Source of the DNA: Burkholderia sp. Ax-1719
GTDB lineage: Bacteria; Pseudomonadota; Gammaproteobacteria; Burkholderiales; Burkholderiaceae
Length of the DNA: 64,000 nucleotides
NCBI RefSeq assembly: GCF_011753055.1
Contig: NZ_VWWJ01000005.1
Span: 186,001-250,000 of the forward strand
Direction of reading: 5' to 3'
Shown here piece by piece: positions 59,622-64,000 of this stretch (position 1 is the first letter of the stretch; every line of letters begins with the position of its first letter). A program made the translations under genes and the position numbers. The notes beneath the pieces are model-generated. The model did no database searches. It was given only the letters and a program-made list of their open reading frames with translations, and was not told where the DNA came from.

Positions 59622-60650
59622 ATGGAACACCGTTTTCTGGGCGCATCGGGCTTCAAGGTGCCGGTGCTGAGCTTCGGCACGGGCACCTTCGGCGGCAAGG
59701 GCGAATTCTTCGAGGCGTGGGGCGCGACCGATGTGGCCGAAGCGAGCCGCCTGATCGACATCTGCCTCGATGCGGGCGTGACGATGTTCGACACTGCGGA
59801 TATCTATTCGCGCGGCGTCTCGGAGTCGGTGCTCGGCGAGGCGCTCAAGGGGCGCCGCGACAAGGCGATCATCTCGACCAAGGCAACGTTTCGCTTCGAC
59901 GATGACGACGCCAATAACGTCGGCTCGTCGCGTTTTCATCTGAAGCGCGCCGTCGATGCCGCGCTCAAGCGGCTGCAAACCGATTACATCGACCTGTTCC
60001 AGCTGCACGGCTTCGATGCGAAAACACCCGCCGAGGAAGTGCTCTCGACGCTCGACGAACTGGTGCGCGCGGGCAAGATTCTCTATACCGGCGTGTCGAA
60101 TTTTTCGGGCTGGCACCTGATGAAGTCGCTGGGCGTGGCGGATCGCTATGGCTATCCGCGCTATGTCGCCAATCAGACCTATTACTCGCTGATCGGACGC
60201 GACTACGAATGGGAGCTCATGCCGCTCGGCATCGATCAGGGCGTGGGCGCGGTGGTGTGGAGCCCGCTCGGCTGGGGGCGTCTGACCGGCAAGATTCGCC
60301 GCGGCCAGCCGCTGCCGCAGACGAGCCGGCTGCATAAGACCGCCGAGCAGGGGCCGCCGGTGCCGAACGAATACCTGTATCGCGTGCTCGATGCCATCGA
60401 CGAAGTGGCGCAGGAAACCGGCAAGACCGTGCCGCAGATCGCGCTGAACTGGCTGCTGCAGCGGCCGACGGTGGCGACCGTGCTGATCGGCGCGCGCGAC
60501 GAAGCGCAGCTACGCCAGAATCTGGGCGCGGTGGGCTGGAACCTCACGGCGGAGCAGGTCGCGAAGCTCGATGCGGCGAGCGCCGTGCGGCCCGTGTATC
60601 CGTACTGGCATCAGGAAGGGTTCAGCGAGCGCAATCCGTCGCCGGTCTGA
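59622..60650 (+). CDS. Aldo/keto reductase
   Basis: NADPH-dependent TIM-barrel oxidoreductase (342 residues) reducing aldehydes or ketones. The catalytic tetrad is visible: Asp and Tyr in MFDTADIYSRGVSESVLG, Lys in IISTKATF and His in LFQLHGFD. NADPH-binding blocks are SPLGWGRLTGKIRRG and VATVLIGARDEAQLRQNLGA. The long loop and helix pattern is that of the AKR11/12-like bacterial group. GGAGGATAGGAA precedes ATG. Substrate unknown. Confidence 0.9.
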   Translation: MEHRFLGASGFKVPVLSFGTGTFGGKGEFFEAWGATDVAEASRLIDICLDAGVTMFDTADIYSRGVSESVLGEALKGRRDKAIISTKATFRFDDDDANNVGSSRFHLKRAVDAALKRLQTDYIDLFQLHGFDAKTPAEEVLSTLDELVRAGKILYTGVSNFSGWHLMKSLGVADRYGYPRYVANQTYYSLIGRDYEWELMPLGIDQGVGAVVWSPLGWGRLTGKIRRGQPLPQTSRLHKTAEQGPPVPNEYLYRVLDAIDEVAQETGKTVPQIALNWLLQRPTVATVLIGARDEAQLRQNLGAVGWNLTAEQVAKLDAASAVRPVYPYWHQEGFSERNPSPV

Positions 60651-60683
60651 GGCTGTCCGCGCCGCACGCAACGCTGTAGCGAT

Positions 60684-60860
60684 TTACTCGGACTCGGCGG
60701 AACGCAGGATTTCCGCTGCGCCGAGGTGGATCGCCAGCGCGTAGAAGTCGCGCTCGGCGAGATTGGCGGCCTTGGCGATCGCCATGGCGCGGTCGTGGTC
60801 GTGCGGATGCAGCAGCAGTTTGACTTCGATCTTGGCGGGCGGCTTGAGGGTGAACTCCAT
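60684..60860 (-). CDS. Small conserved hypothetical protein
   Basis: 58-residue protein MEFTLKPPAKIEVKLLLHP..., probably one strand and two helices (DHDRAMAIAKAANLAERDFYALAIHLGAAEILRS). No signal or membrane segment. GGAGATGTGCC precedes ATG 60860; the frame extending to 61265 is not coding. It converges on the aldo/keto reductase. Family not recognised. Confidence 0.6.
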   Translation of the reverse strand: MEFTLKPPAKIEVKLLLHPHDHDRAMAIAKAANLAERDFYALAIHLGAAEILRSAESE

Positions 60861-61423
60861 GGCACATCTCCATCGGTAATCGGGCGCATGGCCCGTGTCG
60901 GGTGCGAAGCCCATTACCGGCCGCCAGTGCGCGCGCAAGCGCGAGCCGTTCGCCGCGGCTGACGCTGCGGCGCTGAGAACGGCGATTGACGTGGAGTGGG
61001 CCTGAGATTCTGGCCGGTCGCACCACAACGGGCGCGACGGCGCGATGCGCGTGCCGGCGTTAGCGCGGCGCGGGCGATCGTCCTGCGACTGCAAAAGAAG
61101 CAAAAGGACTGCGGGTGAAGCGGGTATTCGATGACTTGTACGGCGGATACGGCAGGGAAGCACACTGCATGGGTAACCAACCTCCAGAATTATTTTTCTG
61201 CTGCGGTCGGGCACCGCATATGGTACGGACGAGAGTATAGCCAGATCCTCGCCTAGGGTAAACACCTAGATCGTTACCTGGCTGTCAAATCATTGTTGCA
61301 GGAGATGAGAAGATCGAGCGCCAATACCGGACGACGCCTGCGCGGCGCGGTCCGGAACGGGGTTAATAGCGGGGGAATGACGGGCGGCGAGGCCGCCCGG
61401 ACAGACTTGTATCCGGAACCGGA
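60861..61423. other. Intergenic stretch with nested inverted repeats
   Basis: No gene seen in about 560 bases between two minus-strand genes. A nested palindrome lies at 61239-61283. The rest is GC-rich leader sequence for the small gene, without clear motifs. Confidence 0.4.
61239..61283. promoter_or_regulatory. Nested inverted repeat, possible operator
   Basis: AGCCAG (61239-61244) faces CTGGCT (61278-61283), and inside it CTAGG (61253-61257) faces CCTAG (61265-61269). It lies 380 bases upstream of the small minus-strand gene in AT-richer sequence and could be an operator or leader hairpin. Confidence 0.4.
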
Positions 61424-62125
61424 TCAGCCCGTGGTGTCCTTGCGCAGGCGCGCGCGCGCCTCGCCTAGCGATTCAAAGCGGCCGTGGGTGTCGTCGAAGA
61501 TCGAAACCGTGCCCTGACCGATGTCGTACACCCAGCCCTGCAACTGAAGCTGGTTCTGCGCCACGCGGGCCGCGACGGCCGGGTGAGTGCGCAGGTGCGT
61601 GAGCTGCAGGCGGACGTTTTCTTCCACCAGCGCCTGCACGATCTGGTTTTCGTCCAGGCCGCGCGTCTGCACCACGCTGCGCGCCGCTTCGGCGTTGCGC
61701 AGCCAGGCGGTGACCGTCGGCATGCCGGCCGTAGCCGCGCCACCCGAGGCCAGGCCCTTCATCGCGCCGCAGTCGGTATGGCCGCACAGCACGATCTGCT
61801 TGACGTTCAGCGCCATCACGGCGAATTCCACCACCGCCGACACGCCGCCGAGCATCTCGCCGTAAGCCGGCACGATATTGCCGATGTTTCGGCAGACGAA
61901 CAGCTCGCCGGGGCGCGCCTGGGTGATCATTTCCGGCGACACACGCGAGTCGGCGCAGGTAATGAACAGCGTATGCGGCGCCTGACTATGGGCGAGGCTG
62001 CGGAACAGGTCCTGGTTGCCCGGGAACACCTGATGAGTGAACTCGTCCACGCCGTCGAGGAGGTGCAGCAGATCGCAGCCGCACGATTCGGAGTGGTCGT
62101 CGTGCGAGTGGTTATGGTCTGGCAT
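61424..62125 (-). CDS. can: Beta-class carbonic anhydrase
   Basis: Zinc enzyme (233 residues) interconverting CO2 and bicarbonate, supplying bicarbonate for carboxylases. Zinc ligands and the catalytic dyad are present: ITCADSRVSPE (Cys, Asp, Arg) and LCGHTDCGAMKG (His, Cys). A His/Asp-rich N-terminal extension, MPDHNHSHDDHSESCGCD, precedes the fold and might bind zinc or other metals. The start at 62125 has GAGAGAAACTTCC before it; ATG 62146 is also in frame. Single-gene unit. Confidence 0.93.
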   Translation of the reverse strand: MPDHNHSHDDHSESCGCDLLHLLDGVDEFTHQVFPGNQDLFRSLAHSQAPHTLFITCADSRVSPEMITQARPGELFVCRNIGNIVPAYGEMLGGVSAVVEFAVMALNVKQIVLCGHTDCGAMKGLASGGAATAGMPTVTAWLRNAEAARSVVQTRGLDENQIVQALVEENVRLQLTHLRTHPAVAARVAQNQLQLQGWVYDIGQGTVSIFDDTHGRFESLGEARARLRKDTTG

Positions 62126-62504
62126 GGAAGTTTCTCTCTCTATCATCAATCGACACAATCGAATGGCACCGCGGAAGTTTACGCCGGGCCGCCGGGTTTC
62201 AGTTCGGAAACAAGCGGACGAGAACCGGACAAAAGCGGACGGACGTGCGTTTTTACCGTTTCCGATCTCGCTTCCAATCATCGCCTGAGCGCATGAACCG
62301 GACGCTATCTGAGCATTCGAATGCGTATTTTCTCACGCACCCTGCATACGCTGCATCACATCAAAAGCTATGTTTCGCATCGGCGTAGCGTGGTGCGTGG
62401 GCTTTTGTCATACGACCGGCCAGTCGGTTTTCAGCGCCTGCGCGCATGGCTCCGAGGCCGGCGGGGCAGCATTGTACGCGACGCGGCGATTTATGTGAGC
62501 GGGG

Positions 62505-62520
62505 GTTTCCAGAAGGAAAC
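62505..62520. repeat. Dispersed palindrome copy, perfect arms
   Basis: GTTTCC-AGAA-GGAAAC, a perfect copy with six-base arms, in a gap with no assigned gene. Confidence 0.6.
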
Positions 62521-62603
62521 TTTGCCGCATGGACTCGCAGATGCACGCATTTCGCTCATTCAATCCCATTGATATGGATAGCGAAATAATTGCGGCAATA
62601 AGA

Positions 62604-62633
62604 ACGCCCGCCGCGATGCTGCGCGGCAGGCGT
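62604..62633 (-). terminator. Hairpin after the MFS gene
   Basis: ACGCC/GGCGT (62604-62608 with 62629-62633) and GCCGCG/CGCGGC (62610-62615 with 62622-62627) form a long stem with one mismatch, 20 bases past the minus-strand MFS stop and followed on that strand by TTCTTATT. Confidence 0.6.
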
Positions 62634-62653
62634 CGTTCAGAAGGCGCGGCGGA

Positions 62654-63898
62654 TCAGGATTCCATCGCGGGCTGCGTAGCGCCGGCGCGTCGGCCCGGCA
62701 TGAAGTACCAAAGGCCCGCGACCGTTTGCAGCACGATCAGCGCGGTCCACACGGACTGATGCGCGACGACCGGATAGTGGCCGTCCACGGCGCTCCAGTG
62801 GCCGAGCGCCGCACCGATGGCGATCTGCGTGACGAAGATGCCGACGAAGATCACCAGCGTGAAGGTGGTGTTGACGCGGCCGATCATGCGCGCCGGGAAG
62901 TATTCGGCCAGCACCGCATAGGTGAGGATGCCGGTGCCGCCCAGCGCACCGTAAGCGGCCCACAGCAGTGGAGCGGGCAGCGGCACACGGGCAGCCAGCA
63001 GCGCCTGGACCACCACGAACAGCGCCATCGTCACGCCGGAAAAGCGCGCGACACTCACGCCGCGGCGCTCGAATGCGCGTGCGAGCGCTCCGAAGCCAAT
63101 ATTGCCGACGATAAACGCGCCGCCCAGCACGGAAACCAGCGAAGCCGCGCGTGAAGCCACGTCAACCGTGCCCGCGGGCGTCACGTCGCGCAGGAATGCG
63201 CCCACCCAGAGCGACTGCATCGCGTAGAACACGGTCTGCGTCAGAGCCGAAAACGTCGCCGTCTTCCAGAACGCGTGGCTGCGCAGGATATGCGCGGTGC
63301 CCTTGAATTGTTCGAGCACGCTTGCCTGATTGTGGGTGTCGCGCGTGCGCGGGCCGCCGATCCAGATAATCGCCGCGACGGCCGCCGTGAGGACCGCCAG
63401 ACCCAGGCTCACCGATCGCCACGGCGCGATCGTCAGCAGCCAGGAGAGCGGTGCGCCGACAGCCACACCGCCCAGGCCGCCCACCGCCATCACCAGACCG
63501 TTGACGAGCGTGAGCTGGGCGACGGGAAAGTGCTGGGCGGTGGCCTTGAATGCGCCGCCCAGACACACGGAAACGCCCACGCCCACCAGCAGACGGCCGA
63601 ACATCATCGCGCCCATGCTGTGCGAGAGCCCGAATACGAGCGCGCCGGCGGCGGCCACCAGCATGACGCAGGCGGTCACGCGGCGTGGGCCGAAGTGGTC
63701 GAGCAGCACGCCGCCCGGAATCTGCGCGCCCGCAAAGCCCAGGAAGTACAGGCTCGTGAGCGTGCCGAGATCGGTGGCGGTAAAGCCCATTTCGTGCGTC
63801 AAAAACGGCGCGAAGCCGAGGTTGACGCCCCGAAACAGATACGAAACGAAATAGCCGAGCGCGAACACGGCAAATACGCGCAGTCTGAGTGCGGTCAT
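62654..63898 (-). CDS. MFS transporter, anion/organophosphate-type
   Basis: Twelve-helix major facilitator (414 residues). The start LRVFAVFALGYFVSYLFRGVNLGFAPFLTHEMGFT and the motif GGVLLDHFGPRRVT resemble the GlpT/ACS and nitrate branches of the family. Only one charged loop lies between the halves (GGPRTRDTHNQASVLEQFK). Substrate unknown. Single gene, with its ATG 102 bases from the window edge. Confidence 0.8.
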   Translation of the reverse strand: MTALRLRVFAVFALGYFVSYLFRGVNLGFAPFLTHEMGFTATDLGTLTSLYFLGFAGAQIPGGVLLDHFGPRRVTACVMLVAAAGALVFGLSHSMGAMMFGRLLVGVGVSVCLGGAFKATAQHFPVAQLTLVNGLVMAVGGLGGVAVGAPLSWLLTIAPWRSVSLGLAVLTAAVAAIIWIGGPRTRDTHNQASVLEQFKGTAHILRSHAFWKTATFSALTQTVFYAMQSLWVGAFLRDVTPAGTVDVASRAASLVSVLGGAFIVGNIGFGALARAFERRGVSVARFSGVTMALFVVVQALLAARVPLPAPLLWAAYGALGGTGILTYAVLAEYFPARMIGRVNTTFTLVIFVGIFVTQIAIGAALGHWSAVDGHYPVVAHQSVWTALIVLQTVAGLWYFMPGRRAGATQPAMES

Positions 63899-64000
63899 GA
63901 TGCGGACGGTCGATGGGCGCGCGAGATGCCGTGCAACAGGGCAAAAACCGGCGGGGCCGCGCGCCTCGAAAGTGTTTTGAATGGCTGGGACACGATTATT
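63899..64000. other. Window end, upstream of the MFS gene
   Basis: No gene or clear motif in the last 102 bases; they probably contain the MFS promoter. Confidence 0.4.

Larger units (their letters stand above)
62126..62653. other. Intergenic stretch before the carbonic anhydrase
   Basis: No gene seen in about 530 bases. It holds one perfect dispersed palindrome (62505-62520), a half copy near 62243 and the likely MFS terminator at 62604-62633. Confidence 0.45.

Overview
The window is GC-rich, gene-dense chromosomal DNA from a Gram-negative aerobe. The porin, the protocatechuate 3,4-dioxygenase pair, the small H-NS-type protein, the double-length UvrA and the CyoABCD oxidase all look like those of Burkholderiaceae, most probably Paraburkholderia or a close relative. 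That placement is inference from family resemblance. I see no rRNA, tRNA, CRISPR array, insertion sequence or prophage. Nearly all genes look like ordinary chromosomal housekeeping or accessory metabolism.

Region 1 (1-8.5 kb): the end of a cytochrome b561, a processive family 2 glycosyltransferase, then a four-gene operon of a circularly permuted ATP-grasp protein, an alpha-E protein, a transglutaminase-like protein and the proteasome-like hydrolase Anbu. A -24/-12 (sigma-54) promoter with two upstream NtrC-like sites precedes the operon. A Tat-type phosphoesterase follows. Region 2 (8.5-19.4 kb): a non-coding stretch with a cluster of DnaA-box-like 9-mers, two MFS carriers, an unidentified gene with a strong Fur box, a candidate Fur-controlled small RNA, an orphan NuoM-like proton-channel subunit, and cyoABCD. 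Region 3 (19.4-24.6 kb): an electrophile/quinone stress locus, with a TetR (NemR-like) regulator, two matching TAGAC-N5-GTCTA operators, a DJ-1/PfpI protein, an Old Yellow Enzyme and an ABM monooxygenase, then a zinc alcohol dehydrogenase.

Region 4 (24.8-34.8 kb): a TPR/GT41 O-GlcNAc-transferase-like protein, a 1983-residue tandem UvrA with a perfect LexA box, a mini H-NS protein and NnrU. Region 5 (34.9-43 kb): pcaHG with divergent pcaQ, a cupin XRE regulator, a small protein of unknown role behind an unusual inverted repeat, an aldehyde dehydrogenase, a YdjM-type membrane protein, a lipoprotein and a porin. Region 6 (43.8-50.5 kb): hypothetical proteins, then a tightly coupled four-gene cassette (CDP-alcohol phosphatidyltransferase, 2-oxoglutarate/Fe oxygenase, flippase-like membrane protein, nucleotidyltransferase). 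It looks like a pathway for making, oxidising and moving an unusual phospholipid or lipid-linked head group. A DHA2 exporter follows.

Region 7 (50.6-64 kb): gamma-glutamyltransferase with a structured 3' region, two LuxR-type regulators flanking a flavin monooxygenase/DUF2783 pair, a DedA-rhodanese fusion, a second DHA2 exporter, an aldo/keto reductase, a small conserved protein, beta-carbonic anhydrase and an MFS carrier. Across the whole window a short palindrome related to GTTTCC-N4-GGAAAC recurs in gaps and leaders, and once as a perfect inverted repeat inside uvrA. No annotated feature explains it.
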